Positions 1-9,446 of a DNA stretch of 64,000 nucleotides are shown here, in pieces; positions within the stretch are counted from its first letter, which is position 1; every line of letters begins with the position of its first letter. Source of the stretch: Phaeospirillum tilakii (GTDB taxonomy: Bacteria > Pseudomonadota > Alphaproteobacteria > Rhodospirillales > Magnetospirillaceae); the NCBI RefSeq assembly GCF_042683125.1, contig NZ_JBHUIY010000004.1, positions 95,680 through 159,679 of the forward strand, written 5' to 3'. Made by a program: the position numbers and the translations under genes. The notes beneath the pieces are model-generated. The model saw only the letters and a program-made list of their open reading frames with translations, made no database searches and was not told the origin of the DNA.

Positions 1-201
1 GTCTCGGAAGAAGAGACGGCGCGCGAGGCTTTGCTGCTTAACCGTTGTCTGTCTGAACCCCCGCGCGGACGCATTATCGGCATCGAAAAGAATTTCACTC
101 TGCTCAATGTTGGCGAGCATCAGGTGGTGCTGCAGGCGATGGTCTACCATGTTGGGTTCGTCCGCAAACCCTACTGGCTTGATCCGGAGGAGGCAGGGTA
201 A
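1..201 (+). CDS. C-terminal fragment of an unidentified protein (5' truncated by window edge)
   Basis: Frame 1 is open from the first base to a TAA that overlaps the next start codon (TAATG), which is typical of translationally coupled genes. The visible 66 residues contain a segment KNFTLLNVGEHQ followed by VGFVRKPYWL near the end. I do not recognise the family. The start and most of the protein lie outside the window. It appears to lead a co-oriented set of small genes with the two that follow. Confidence 0.55.
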   Translation, partial: VSEEETAREALLLNRCLSEPPRGRIIGIEKNFTLLNVGEHQVVLQAMVYHVGFVRKPYWLDPEEAG

Positions 202-497
202 TGGGCAGTGGTCTGGAAATGTTTGCCTGCCGTCTCGGCGCCGAACTCGATCGTGCCACTGCCACCTGTCGGGATTGCTGGCCCCAGGTCCGTATCGCCT
301 CGCTGGAGGTGGAGTTCCAGACCCGGCTGAAGGCCGGGGCGGACGGGGTGGCGTTGCAGGTGATGAGTGACGGGCGGTCCGGCCGTGAACGGCATGCTTT
401 GACCATCTTGCTCGACGGTGATCCCGCCCGACCGATCGAGGCGCGGATCGACGGTGTGCTTGTTGCGCGTTACCCACGGCAAGGGGGGGGAGGATGA
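201..497 (+). CDS. Small protein, possibly trypco2-like (trypsin-co-occurring domain)
   Basis: This 98-residue soluble protein starts at the ATG that overlaps the upstream stop and ends in an ATGA overlap with the next gene. A helical N-terminus (about 1-22) is followed by beta-rich stretches VRIASLEVEFQTRL and RHALTILLDGDP. That layout, helix then IxxLEVEF strand then HxLTxxL strand, resembles the trypsin-co-occurring 'trypco2' adaptor domain known from NTP-dependent conflict systems. The resemblance is judged by eye and is weak. The likely enzymatic partners would be upstream, outside the window. Confidence 0.5.
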   Translation: MGSGLEMFACRLGAELDRATATCRDCWPQVRIASLEVEFQTRLKAGADGVALQVMSDGRSGRERHALTILLDGDPARPIEARIDGVLVARYPRQGGGG

Positions 498-685
498 ATC
501 AGCGGAAGCCGATCGTTCTGACGCTTTCAAATGAAGAATGGGATCGGGTGAGGGGGCTTTTTATTGAAAAAAGATCATCTAAAAAGAAAGTCTATATTTT
601 TGGAGGATTTTTGTTCGTTTCTTTGATTATATTTATGGCAGCGTCATATTTTAAATCAAAATATCTTTATTTATTTTATTTTTAG
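494..685 (+). CDS. Small single-span membrane protein, unknown
   Basis: A 63-residue ORF coupled to the preceding gene by ATGA. It has a polar N-terminus, a basic stretch KRSSKKK around residue 30, one hydrophobic helix (about 36-52) and an aromatic tail ending YLYLFYF. Its second half is strikingly AT-rich compared with the GC-rich window, so it may be recently acquired. No family recognised; it looks like a small membrane component of the accessory cluster at the left edge. Confidence 0.45.
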   Translation: MNQRKPIVLTLSNEEWDRVRGLFIEKRSSKKKVYIFGGFLFVSLIIFMAASYFKSKYLYLFYF

Positions 686-753
686 TTGTAATTTTTAGCG
701 AATGAAACGTCGTGTTGCCATGAGGTTCTGACCTCCAGGATCAGGAGGAATCA

Positions 754-1161
754 ATGACCAATCCCTTGTTTCTGCTCGGCGTAGTGGGCGTCATGCTGGT
801 TTTTTTCCAGGGTGGGGCTCTGGCGGCGGAACAACGCTGCTTAGGCACTTTCCCATCGCCAATAGGTGAACGGTTGGTTCCGGTGATCCTGACCTTGTCT
901 CGTTCCCCGGTCGATCTCGGAGCCACCAGCGGAGAGATTCGCTTCGAGGAACCCTGGCTCTGTGGTTTTCCCCTTCAGTTTTCGGGGCGGGATGGCACGA
1001 TCTCGACCTTTTCGTTCAAGGGAGCCGGGGCGGGGAAATGCTCCATTCTGACAATGGGCTACCTCAAGATGCAGCCGGTCGAGGGCGACAGGGTCGAGGT
1101 CGCGCTGTTCGGGAAGTATGGCCAGAAACACCAAGCCGTCATTCTTCAATGCGAGCCCTGA
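754..1161 (+). CDS. Secreted hypothetical protein
   Basis: A 135-residue protein preceded by a good ribosome binding site (AGGAGG, about 8 nt upstream). The first ~24 residues form a signal peptide with a hydrophobic core and an ALAA cleavage region. The mature part is beta-rich with four cysteines (near the mature N-terminus, WLCGF, GKCSI and the C-terminal LQCEP), consistent with two disulfides in the periplasm. No family recognised. It lies about 70 bp after the small membrane-protein gene and is probably separately transcribed. Confidence 0.6.
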   Translation: MTNPLFLLGVVGVMLVFFQGGALAAEQRCLGTFPSPIGERLVPVILTLSRSPVDLGATSGEIRFEEPWLCGFPLQFSGRDGTISTFSFKGAGAGKCSILTMGYLKMQPVEGDRVEVALFGKYGQKHQAVILQCEP

Positions 1162-1198
1162 TCCAGATACAGGTTCGATTTACAGAGATGAAATCAAA

Positions 1199-1250
1199 GG
1201 GGGTCCGGGGCATCGCCCCGGCCGGGCCCGCGGGCGGGAGCCCGCGTAAC
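1199..1250. repeat. Intergenic palindromic repeat, family B
   Basis: GC-rich double palindrome: a GTCCGGGGCATCGCCCCGG hairpin followed by a GCGGGCGGGAGCCCGC hairpin. Near-identical copies occur at 52983-53090 and, in the opposite orientation, at 21838-21955. It ends 15 bp from the argE stop codon. Confidence 0.75.
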
Positions 1251-1264
1251 TCCCCCCGCCGGTG

Positions 1265-2440
1265 TCAGCCCGGATTCCGGGCGAAGGCGAGCAGGCGGGT
1301 GAGGAAGGCCTCGCAGCGGGCCAACTGGTCGATCGCGATGAATTCGTCGGCCTTATGGGCCTGGGCGATGTCGCCGGGGCCGCACACCACGGTGGGGAAG
1401 CCGGCCTGCTGGAGCAATCCGGCCTCGGTGCCGTAGGACACCCGGGCGGTGGGACCGCCCTCGGCGAGGCGCAGGGCGAGGCGCACCGCCGGGTCGTCGT
1501 CGTCCATGTCGAGGCCGGCGGTGGTGTGTTCGTCGAGCAGGATGCCGGCCTCGTCCGACACCGCCAGCATTTCCGGCACCAGATCCTGGGCCCAGCCGCG
1601 CACCTCGGCCATCACGCTGTCGGGGTCGTGGCGGGGCAGGTTGCGGATCTCGAATTCGAAGCTGCACAGATCGGGCACGATGTTGAGGGCGCGGCCGCCG
1701 GCGATCAGGCCGGTATGGACGGTGGTGTAGGGCGGCTGGTAGCCCGGGGCGAACGGTCCTTCCTCGCGGAAGCGTTGCTGCATCGCCCGCAGCCGCGCCA
1801 CCAGTTCGGCGGCGATCTCGACCGCGTTGACCCCCTGGTCGTTGAGCGAGGAATGGCAGGGATGGCCCAGCACCCGGGCCCGCACCGCCTTGCGTCCCTT
1901 GTGGCCGGTCACCACCCGCATCATCGTCGGCTCGCCGATCACGCACAGGCGGGGGCGGGGCGCGAAATCGCGCAGATCCTCGATCAGCCGCCGCACCCCG
2001 ATGCAGCCGATTTCCTCGTCATAGGTCAGGGCGAAATGGATCGGCAGGGCCAGCGGCGCGGCGGCGCAGGCCGGGGCCAGCGCCAGCATCGCCGCGATGA
2101 AGCCCTTCATGTCGGCGGTGCCCCGGCCAAACAGCCGCCCCTCGCGGCGGGCGAGGCGGAACGGCTCGCTGCTCCAGCCCTGGGCGCCGGCCGGCACCAC
2201 GTCGGTATGGCCCGCCAGCATCAAACCCGGGCGGTCGGCCGGGCCGATGGTGGCGAACAGGTTGGCCTTGGTGCGGTCGTCGTTCCAGCTCCAGCGCAGG
2301 CTGGCGCCGCAGGCGGCAAGCCGTTCCGCCGCCAGCTCCAGCAGCGGCAGGTTGCCGTGCGGATAGGAGGTGTCGAGCGCGATCAGGCGCTCCAGCAGGG
2401 CGAGAAGGTCGGCCCCGAGGGCCGGATCGGAACTGGTCAA
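1265..2440 (-). CDS. argE: Acetylornithine deacetylase
   Basis: M20-family zinc peptidase of 391 residues, the usual ArgE size. It deacetylates N-acetylornithine to ornithine in arginine synthesis in the cytoplasm. The metal-binding motifs are visible: GHTDVVPAG (about 77) and GRGTADMKG (about 108), then YDEEIGC (about 140) with the catalytic glutamate pair. The closing RxAGFPTVVCGPGD region is also typical. A succinyl-diaminopimelate desuccinylase-like relative is the alternative, but the GTADMKG motif favours ArgE. Transcribed away from feoA. Confidence 0.85.
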   Translation of the reverse strand: MTSSDPALGADLLALLERLIALDTSYPHGNLPLLELAAERLAACGASLRWSWNDDRTKANLFATIGPADRPGLMLAGHTDVVPAGAQGWSSEPFRLARREGRLFGRGTADMKGFIAAMLALAPACAAAPLALPIHFALTYDEEIGCIGVRRLIEDLRDFAPRPRLCVIGEPTMMRVVTGHKGRKAVRARVLGHPCHSSLNDQGVNAVEIAAELVARLRAMQQRFREEGPFAPGYQPPYTTVHTGLIAGGRALNIVPDLCSFEFEIRNLPRHDPDSVMAEVRGWAQDLVPEMLAVSDEAGILLDEHTTAGLDMDDDDPAVRLALRLAEGGPTARVSYGTEAGLLQQAGFPTVVCGPGDIAQAHKADEFIAIDQLARCEAFLTRLLAFARNPG

Positions 2441-2617
2441 GGAAAAGGGATCCCGGCAGGAAGAGGGCAGGCCGGCATCTTACGGCGCGTTCCGCCGCGC
2501 TGCCAACGCCGGTTTGCCGATCGGCCCCGCCGCTGGCGGCGGGCAGCCATGCGAGTGCGTCGCAGGCACATCCCGCGCTTGACCCCACGCGGTTCAGGGA
2601 CTAGCCTGAGGTCCAAA

Positions 2618-2644
2618 TGCAATTCATTCGCAAAATCTGCGAAT
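2618..2644. promoter_or_regulatory. Candidate Fur-family operator upstream of feoABC
   Basis: Three related half sites are packed together 20-46 bp before feoA: TGCAATT, ATTCGCA and TGCGAAT. The last two form a perfect 7-5-7 inverted repeat (ATTCGCA, AAATC, TGCGAAT). The first two form a 7-1-7 dyad like classical Fur boxes. The location just upstream of ferrous-iron transport genes supports iron regulation; the match to a specific alphaproteobacterial Fur consensus is my judgement. Confidence 0.5.
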
Positions 2645-2664
2645 AAGGATCCCGGGAGTTGACG

Positions 2665-2898
2665 ATGGACCTCAGTCTTACCGATCTCAAACCGGGGGAG
2701 TCCGCCCGGGTCGCCGGCTTTCGGGCAGGGGACCGCGCCTATCGCCAGCGTCTGCTGGCGATGGGGGTGACTCCCGGCGTGTCGCTGCGGGTGACCCGGG
2801 TGGCCCCGCTCGGCGACCCGGTCGAAATCGCCCTGCGTGACTTCACCCTGACCCTGCGCCGTGGCGAGGCGGCGATTCTTCGGCTGGAGCGGATCTGA
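2665..2898 (+). CDS. feoA: FeoA, ferrous iron transport accessory protein
   Basis: A 77-residue SH3-like protein that helps the FeoB iron transporter, probably by binding its cytoplasmic domain. Recognisable features are LKPGESARVAGF and RQRLLAMGVTPG, with the typical end EAAILRLERI. I prefer ATG 2665 (GGGAG 6 nt upstream) over the TTG two codons earlier. It starts the feoABC operon and ends 2 bp before feoB. Confidence 0.9.
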   Translation: MDLSLTDLKPGESARVAGFRAGDRAYRQRLLAMGVTPGVSLRVTRVAPLGDPVEIALRDFTLTLRRGEAAILRLERI

Positions 2899-2900
2899 CC

Positions 2901-5228
2901 ATGCCCATCACCATTGCCCTGGCCGGCAATCCCAATTGCGGCAAGACCACCCTGTTCAACGCCCTGACCGGGGCGCGCCAGAAGGTCGGCAACTGGCCCG
3001 GCGTCACCGTCGAGCGCAAGGAAGGCCGCTATCGCTTCGATGGCGACGAGGTCACCGTGGTCGATCTGCCCGGCATCTATCTGCTGGGCGGCGGCGGGGG
3101 CGGCGGCGAGGACGAGCGGGTGGCGCGCGACTACCTGCTGTCGGGCCAGGCCCGGCTGGTGGTCAACATCGTCGATGCCGCCGCGCTGGAACGCAATCTC
3201 TACCTCACCATCCAGCTGCTGGAGACCGGGGTGCCGATGGTGGTGGCGGTCAACATGATCGACATCGCCCGCCGGCGCGGCCTTGCCGTCGATCTCGACG
3301 CGCTGGCGCGGGAGCTGGGCTGCCCGGTGGTCGGCATCGTCGCCAGCCGGGGCAAGGGCATCGACGACCTGCGCGGCGCCATCGCCGCGGTGGCGGCGCG
3401 GCCGGTCGCCTCGGCGGTGCGCCCCGACTACCCGCCGGCGGTGCTCGACGCGGTGGGGGCGCTGCTGCCCGGTCTGGCCGGGGCGGCCACCGCGCGCGGG
3501 GTCGATCCCGAATGGGCCGCGCTGAAGCTGCTGGAAGGCGACGGACTGGCCGAATCGCTCGCCGCCGGCCGGCTCGACGGCGAACTGATCGCCGGCCGCA
3601 ACGCGATCGAGGAGGCGCTGGGCGACGAGGCCGACATCGTCATCGCCGATGCCCGCTACGCCCTGGCCGGGCGGTTCATCGCCGCCGGCCTGCGCCGCAC
3701 CCGCCGGGTCTCGTCCACCCTGTCGGCCCGGATCGATCAGGTGGTGCTGAACCGGGTGCTGGGCGTGCCGGTGTTCCTGTTCGCGATGTATCTGATGTTC
3801 CTGTTCACCATCAAGATCGGCGGCGCCTTCGTCGATTTCTTCGATCAGGCCTTCGGCGCGCTGCTGGTGGACGGGCTGGGCGAGGCGCTGGCCGGGCTGG
3901 GCACGCCCGATCTGGTCGTCGCCGTCGCCAAGGGCCTGGGCAGCGGCATCCAGACCGTCTCGACCTTCCTGCCGATCATCGGTTGCCTGTTCCTGTTCCT
4001 GTCGGCGCTGGAGGATTCGGGCTACATGGCCCGCGCCGCCTTCGTGATGGACCGGGCGATGCGGGCGATCGGCCTGCCCGGCAAGTCGTTCGTGCCGCTG
4101 ATCGTCGGTTTCGGCTGCAACGTGCCGGCGATCATGGCCACCCGCACCCTGGAAAACCGGCGCGACCGCATCCTGACCATCCTGATGGCGCCGTTCATGT
4201 CCTGCGGCGCGCGGCTGCCGGTGTTCGTGCTGTTCGCGGTGGCGTTCTTCCCCGACAACGGCCAGAACGTGGTGTTCGGGCTGTATCTGCTCGGGCTGGC
4301 CTTCGCGGTGGTGACCGGTCTGCTGCTGAAATCGACCCTGCTGCCGGGCGAGCCGACCCGCTTCGTGATGGAGCTGCCGCCCTACCACCTGCCGACCCTG
4401 CGCGGCGTCGGGCTCCAGGCGTGGCAGCGGCTGCGTGACTTCCTGTTCCGCGCCGGCAAGGTGATCGTGCCGATGGTGATGGTGCTGTCGCTGCTCAACA
4501 CGCTCGGCACCGACGGCAGCTTCGGCAAGGAGAACACCAAGGAATCGCTGCTGTCGGTGATCAGCCGGACCATCACCCCGGTGTTCGCCCCGATCGGCCT
4601 CACCGAGGAGAATTGGCCGGCGGCGGTCGGGCTGTTCACCGGCATCTTCGCCAAGGAAGCGGTGGTCGGCACCCTCAACGCGCTCTATTCGCAGATCGAC
4701 GATGCCGCCGCCCCGGCCCCGTCCGGCGAAGCGCCGCCGGCCCCGACCCTGAGCGAAAAGCTCGCGGCGGCGGCGGCGACCATCCCGGAAAAGCTCGGCG
4801 CCCTGGCCAAGGACGCGGGTGACCCGCTCGGCTTCGGCGCGGCGGCCCACCACGAGACCGAAGAGGTGGCGGCGGAACTGAAGGTGGCCGGCGGCGTGTT
4901 CGGGGCGATGGTGGCCCGCTTCGACGGCGCGATCGGTGCCTTCGCCTACATGATGCTGATCCTGCTCTATACCCCCTGCGTCGCCGCCGCCGGCGCGATC
5001 CGCCAGGAAGCCGGCGGGGGGTGGACCGCCTTCGCCGCCGCCTGGACCACCTCGCTCGGCTATCTGTCGGCGGTGGTGTTCTATCAGGCCGCCACCTTCA
5101 GCCGCCACCCGGCCACCGCTGGGGCGTGGCTGGTGGGATGCTTCCTGCTGATCACCGGCGCGGTGGTGCTGATGACCATCGCCGGACGGCGGCAGGTGCG
5201 CCGCCTCGATCCGGCCGCCGCGGAGTGA
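2901..5228 (+). CDS. feoB: FeoB, ferrous iron transporter
   Basis: A 775-residue inner-membrane GTP-dependent Fe(II) importer. The N-terminal G domain shows G1 GNPNCGKTT (about 9-17), G3 DLPGIY and G4 NMID. Two Gate-type membrane blocks follow, including the cysteine motif GFGCNVPAIM and SCGARLPVFVLF. A low-complexity Gly run follows the G3 motif, and an Ala/Pro-rich insert lies around 600-625, both unusual but in frame. Length is normal for FeoB. Sits between feoA and feoC with only a few bases on either side. Confidence 0.95.
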   Translation: MPITIALAGNPNCGKTTLFNALTGARQKVGNWPGVTVERKEGRYRFDGDEVTVVDLPGIYLLGGGGGGGEDERVARDYLLSGQARLVVNIVDAAALERNLYLTIQLLETGVPMVVAVNMIDIARRRGLAVDLDALARELGCPVVGIVASRGKGIDDLRGAIAAVAARPVASAVRPDYPPAVLDAVGALLPGLAGAATARGVDPEWAALKLLEGDGLAESLAAGRLDGELIAGRNAIEEALGDEADIVIADARYALAGRFIAAGLRRTRRVSSTLSARIDQVVLNRVLGVPVFLFAMYLMFLFTIKIGGAFVDFFDQAFGALLVDGLGEALAGLGTPDLVVAVAKGLGSGIQTVSTFLPIIGCLFLFLSALEDSGYMARAAFVMDRAMRAIGLPGKSFVPLIVGFGCNVPAIMATRTLENRRDRILTILMAPFMSCGARLPVFVLFAVAFFPDNGQNVVFGLYLLGLAFAVVTGLLLKSTLLPGEPTRFVMELPPYHLPTLRGVGLQAWQRLRDFLFRAGKVIVPMVMVLSLLNTLGTDGSFGKENTKESLLSVISRTITPVFAPIGLTEENWPAAVGLFTGIFAKEAVVGTLNALYSQIDDAAAPAPSGEAPPAPTLSEKLAAAAATIPEKLGALAKDAGDPLGFGAAAHHETEEVAAELKVAGGVFGAMVARFDGAIGAFAYMMLILLYTPCVAAAGAIRQEAGGGWTAFAAAWTTSLGYLSAVVFYQAATFSRHPATAGAWLVGCFLLITGAVVLMTIAGRRQVRRLDPAAAE

Positions 5229-5233
5229 CCCAC

Positions 5234-5455
5234 ATGCTGAGCCTGTCGAGTGTGCGTGCCTACCTGATCGAAAATGGCCCGGCCAGCCGGACCGACCTCG
5301 CCATCGCCTGCGATGCCGATCCCGATGCGGTCGCGCTGGTGCTCGATCAGTGGATCGCCCGGGGCAAGGTCAAGCGTCAGCAGGGCGGATGCTGCGGCAC
5401 CAAAACCTGCCATTGCAGTGAGGCCCCGGCCGAGATGTTCTCCTGGCAGGGGTGA
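5234..5455 (+). CDS. feoC: FeoC-like regulator of ferrous iron transport
   Basis: A 73-residue winged-helix protein: the N-terminal HTH is MLSLSSVRAYLIENGPASRT followed by a recognition helix, then a cysteine cluster CCGTKTCHC near the C-terminus. FeoC proteins couple an Fe-S-binding or redox-sensing cysteine loop to FeoB. The gene begins 5 bp after the feoB stop, completing feoABC. Start chosen at ATG 5234 because the upstream frame lies inside feoB. Confidence 0.85.
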   Translation: MLSLSSVRAYLIENGPASRTDLAIACDADPDAVALVLDQWIARGKVKRQQGGCCGTKTCHCSEAPAEMFSWQG

Positions 5456-5475
5456 ACTGAAGGGGAAACAAGGAT

Positions 5476-5527
5476 GCGGGCTCTGCCCGCACCCGCCAAG
5501 GGCCGCAAGGCCCTTGGAACCCTTTGG
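5476..5527. repeat. Family A repeat, half element left of the lysE-like gene
   Basis: Two palindromes in tandem, GCGGGCTCTGCCCGC then CCAAGGGCCGCAAGGCCCTTGG, ending in AACCC. Together with 6166-6212, which has the opposite orientation, it brackets the LysE-family gene. It begins 20 bp after the feoC stop. Confidence 0.85.
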
Positions 5528-5533
5528 GGGAAG

Positions 5534-6145
5534 TCAGCGTTCGGTCAGGGCCAGCTTGACCCCCAGGCCGACGAAGGCGGCGGCAAAGCTGCGCCGCAGC
5601 CAGGTCAGCACCCGGGGCCGCGACAGCACCCGGTCGCGCATCGCGGCGGCGCAGAGCCCGTACAGCGCGAACACCAGCAGCGTCATCGCCATGAACACCG
5701 CCGACAGTTCCAGCATCAGCAGGGTCGGTTGCGGCTCGTCGGCGGCGACGAACTGGGGCAGGAAGGCGAAGAAGAAGATCGACAGTTTGGGATTGAGCAG
5801 GTTGGCCAGCACCGCCTGGACGATCACCTGGGCATCCGAACGCGGCGCCCCCGCCGGCTCGACCTTCAGCGTGCCGTGCTCGCGCAGGGTCATCCAGGCC
5901 ATGCACAGCAGATAGGCGATGCCGGCCCAGCGGATCGTCTCGAAGGCAAGGGTGTTGGCATGGAACAGCACCGCCAGCCCGGTGATCGCCGCCAGCATGT
6001 GCGGCACGATCCCGAGGGTACAGCCCAGCGCCGCCACCAGCGCGGCGCGGGGGCCGCGCGACAGCCCGGCGGCCAGGGTGATCACCACCCCGGTCCCCGG
6101 CGAGGCGACCACGATCAGCGAGGTGAGCAGAAAGGCCAGACTCAT
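5534..6145 (-). CDS. LysE/RhtB family amino-acid exporter
   Basis: A 203-residue inner-membrane protein with six predicted hydrophobic helices. It shows the family N-terminal signature TSLIVVASPGTGVVITLAAGLSRG (positions about 8-31) and LLNPKLSIFFFAFLPQF (about 116-132). Members export amino acids or related metabolites by proton exchange; the substrate cannot be told from sequence. AAGGAG lies 6-7 nt before the ATG. The gene sits exactly between two inverted family A repeat halves, an arrangement usually seen with only a short spacer. Confidence 0.85.
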   Translation of the reverse strand: MSLAFLLTSLIVVASPGTGVVITLAAGLSRGPRAALVAALGCTLGIVPHMLAAITGLAVLFHANTLAFETIRWAGIAYLLCMAWMTLREHGTLKVEPAGAPRSDAQVIVQAVLANLLNPKLSIFFFAFLPQFVAADEPQPTLLMLELSAVFMAMTLLVFALYGLCAAAMRDRVLSRPRVLTWLRRSFAAAFVGLGVKLALTER

Positions 6146-6165
6146 CCCGATCTCCTTTTCGTGAT

Positions 6166-6212
6166 GGGATCCAAGGGCCTTGCGGCCCTTGGCGGGTGCG
6201 GGCAGAGCCCGC
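6166..6212. repeat. Family A repeat, half element right of the lysE-like gene
   Basis: GGGATCCAAGGGCC-type palindrome followed by GCGGGCAGAGCCCGC, inverted relative to 5476-5527. It ends 6 bp from the stop codon of the SpmAB-like gene. On the plus strand the last hairpin is followed by CTTTTTT, so it could terminate plus-strand transcription. Confidence 0.85.
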
Positions 6213-6218
6213 GCTTTT

Positions 6219-7418
6219 TTACCGGCAGGCCAGCACTGCCGCGACCAGGGCGGCGGTATCGGCGATCAGCCCGACGGCGAGGGCGTGGCGGATGCGCTTG
6301 AGCCCGACCGCGCCGAAATAGACCGCCAGCACGTAGAAGGTGGTCTCGGTCGAACCGTAAAGGGTGCCGAGCAGCAGCCCGAGCGGCGAATCCGGCCCGA
6401 TCCCGGGAGTCTTCATCGCGTCGGCCAACAGCCCATAGGAGCCCGAGCCCGACAGGGTGCGCAATACCGCCATCATCAGCGCCTCGGCCGGCAGGCCGAG
6501 CGGGGCGGTCAGGTGGCCGAGCGGGGTCAACAGGGCTTCGAGCGCCCCGGAGGCGCGCAGCATGGCGATGGCGGCGAGGATCGCCACCAGATAGGGCAGG
6601 ATGCGGATCGCCACCGCGAAGCCGCCGCGCGCCCCGGCGACGAAGCTTTCATAGACCGGCACCCGCCGCGCCGCGCCATAGAGCAGGATCCCCGCCACCA
6701 GACTGGGCAGCAGCCACGGCCCGACCGTACTGCCCCAGGCCAGCAGCGCCGCCGCCAGCCCAGCCAGCCCGGCCAGGGTCAGCAGCAGCGGCGCGAGTGG
6801 CGCGTCGGACGGGGGCGGGGCGGGCAGGGCGATCGGCGGGGGCACCAGCCGTTGCAGGAGCTTGGCGGCGATCACCGCCACCACCAGCGCGGTCAGCGAG
6901 GCGGCGAGGGTGGGGCCGACCACCGCCGCTGGATCGGCGGCGCCGGCGCTGGCGCGCAGGGCGATCACCTTGGCTGGCAGCAGGGTGATGCCGGCGGTGT
7001 TGAGGGCGAGGAACAGCACCTGGGCGTTGCTGGCGGTGCCGGGATGGGGATTGGCGCGTTCAAGCTGCTGCATCGCCCGCAGCCCGAACGGCGTCGCGGC
7101 ATTGCCGAGCCCGAGCAGATTGGCGGCAAGGTTGAGGGCCATTGCCCCGAAGGCGGGATGATCGGCCGGCAGTTCGGGAAACAGCCGGGTCAGCACCGGC
7201 CGCAGCAGCCGGGCCAGAGCGTCGAGCAGACCGGCGGCCTCGGCCACCTTCATCACCCCGAGGAACAGGGCCATGATGCCGATCAGGCCGAAGGCCAGCG
7301 GCACCGCCGCCGCCGCGCCCTCGACCAGCCCGGTGGAGAGCTTTTGCATCGCCGCTTCGCCACCGGCGGCGGCGAACAGGAACGATACCGCCACCAGGGC
7401 GACGAAGACGCGGTTCAT
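6219..7418 (-). CDS. Nucleoside-recognition (Gate) domain membrane protein, SpmA-SpmB fusion type
   Basis: A 399-residue polytopic membrane protein made of two Gate-type halves, as in fused spore-maturation-like proteins SpmAB that also occur in non-sporulating bacteria. The first half carries FLGVMKVAEAAGLLDALARL and NLLGLGNAATPFGL; the second carries LRTLSGSGSYG and YGSTETTFYVLAVYFGAVG. Transport substrate unknown. The start at 7418 begins immediately after a family A repeat; the repeat's GGCGGAG lies at Shine-Dalgarno distance, so the repeat may supply the ribosome binding site. The reading frame continues upstream through the repeat, which is artefactual. Confidence 0.8.
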   Translation of the reverse strand: MNRVFVALVAVSFLFAAAGGEAAMQKLSTGLVEGAAAAVPLAFGLIGIMALFLGVMKVAEAAGLLDALARLLRPVLTRLFPELPADHPAFGAMALNLAANLLGLGNAATPFGLRAMQQLERANPHPGTASNAQVLFLALNTAGITLLPAKVIALRASAGAADPAAVVGPTLAASLTALVVAVIAAKLLQRLVPPPIALPAPPPSDAPLAPLLLTLAGLAGLAAALLAWGSTVGPWLLPSLVAGILLYGAARRVPVYESFVAGARGGFAVAIRILPYLVAILAAIAMLRASGALEALLTPLGHLTAPLGLPAEALMMAVLRTLSGSGSYGLLADAMKTPGIGPDSPLGLLLGTLYGSTETTFYVLAVYFGAVGLKRIRHALAVGLIADTAALVAAVLACR

Positions 7419-7546
7419 GTGGGCTCCGCCCACGCCCGCCAAGGGCCGGAGGCCCTTGGATCCCGTTCCCTTGATCGCCGGGGGTGCCCGACCATCGATG
7501 GGATCCAAGGGCCTTGCGGCCCTTGGCGGGTGTGGGCAGCGCCCAC
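7419..7546. repeat. Family A repeat, full inverted pair (REPIN-like)
   Basis: Left arm GTGGGCTCCGCCCAC plus CCAAGGGCCGGAGGCCCTTGG, a short spacer, then the right arm in inverted order ending GTGGGCAGCGCCCAC. It fills the whole gap between the ettA stop and the SpmAB-like start. Confidence 0.85.
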
Positions 7547-7554
7547 TTTTATCT

Positions 7555-9234
<1,680 letters not shown>

Positions 9235-9446
9235 CGGGCTCTCCGGGGGAAGACAAGGACAAAGCGGGGATTTTCGCCCAGTGAGTAGACAAGCCGGGCC
9301 GCGCCGTCAAGCCCCGCGCCGGGGGGAGGGGGAGCCGGGCGGCGTTTCCCACCTTTTCAAGCGGCGAGGGGCGGCTTACTCTCGCCTTTCCCCCCTGGCC
9401 GTTTCCCGGCCTTTCCCCCCCCCATCACGACCAACGGAGAGACGGT

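Noticed and set aside
2739..5108. 789-codon open frame antisense to feoAB
   Set aside because: Low-complexity His/Gln/Arg/Gly sequence without family features; overlaps a certain FeoB.
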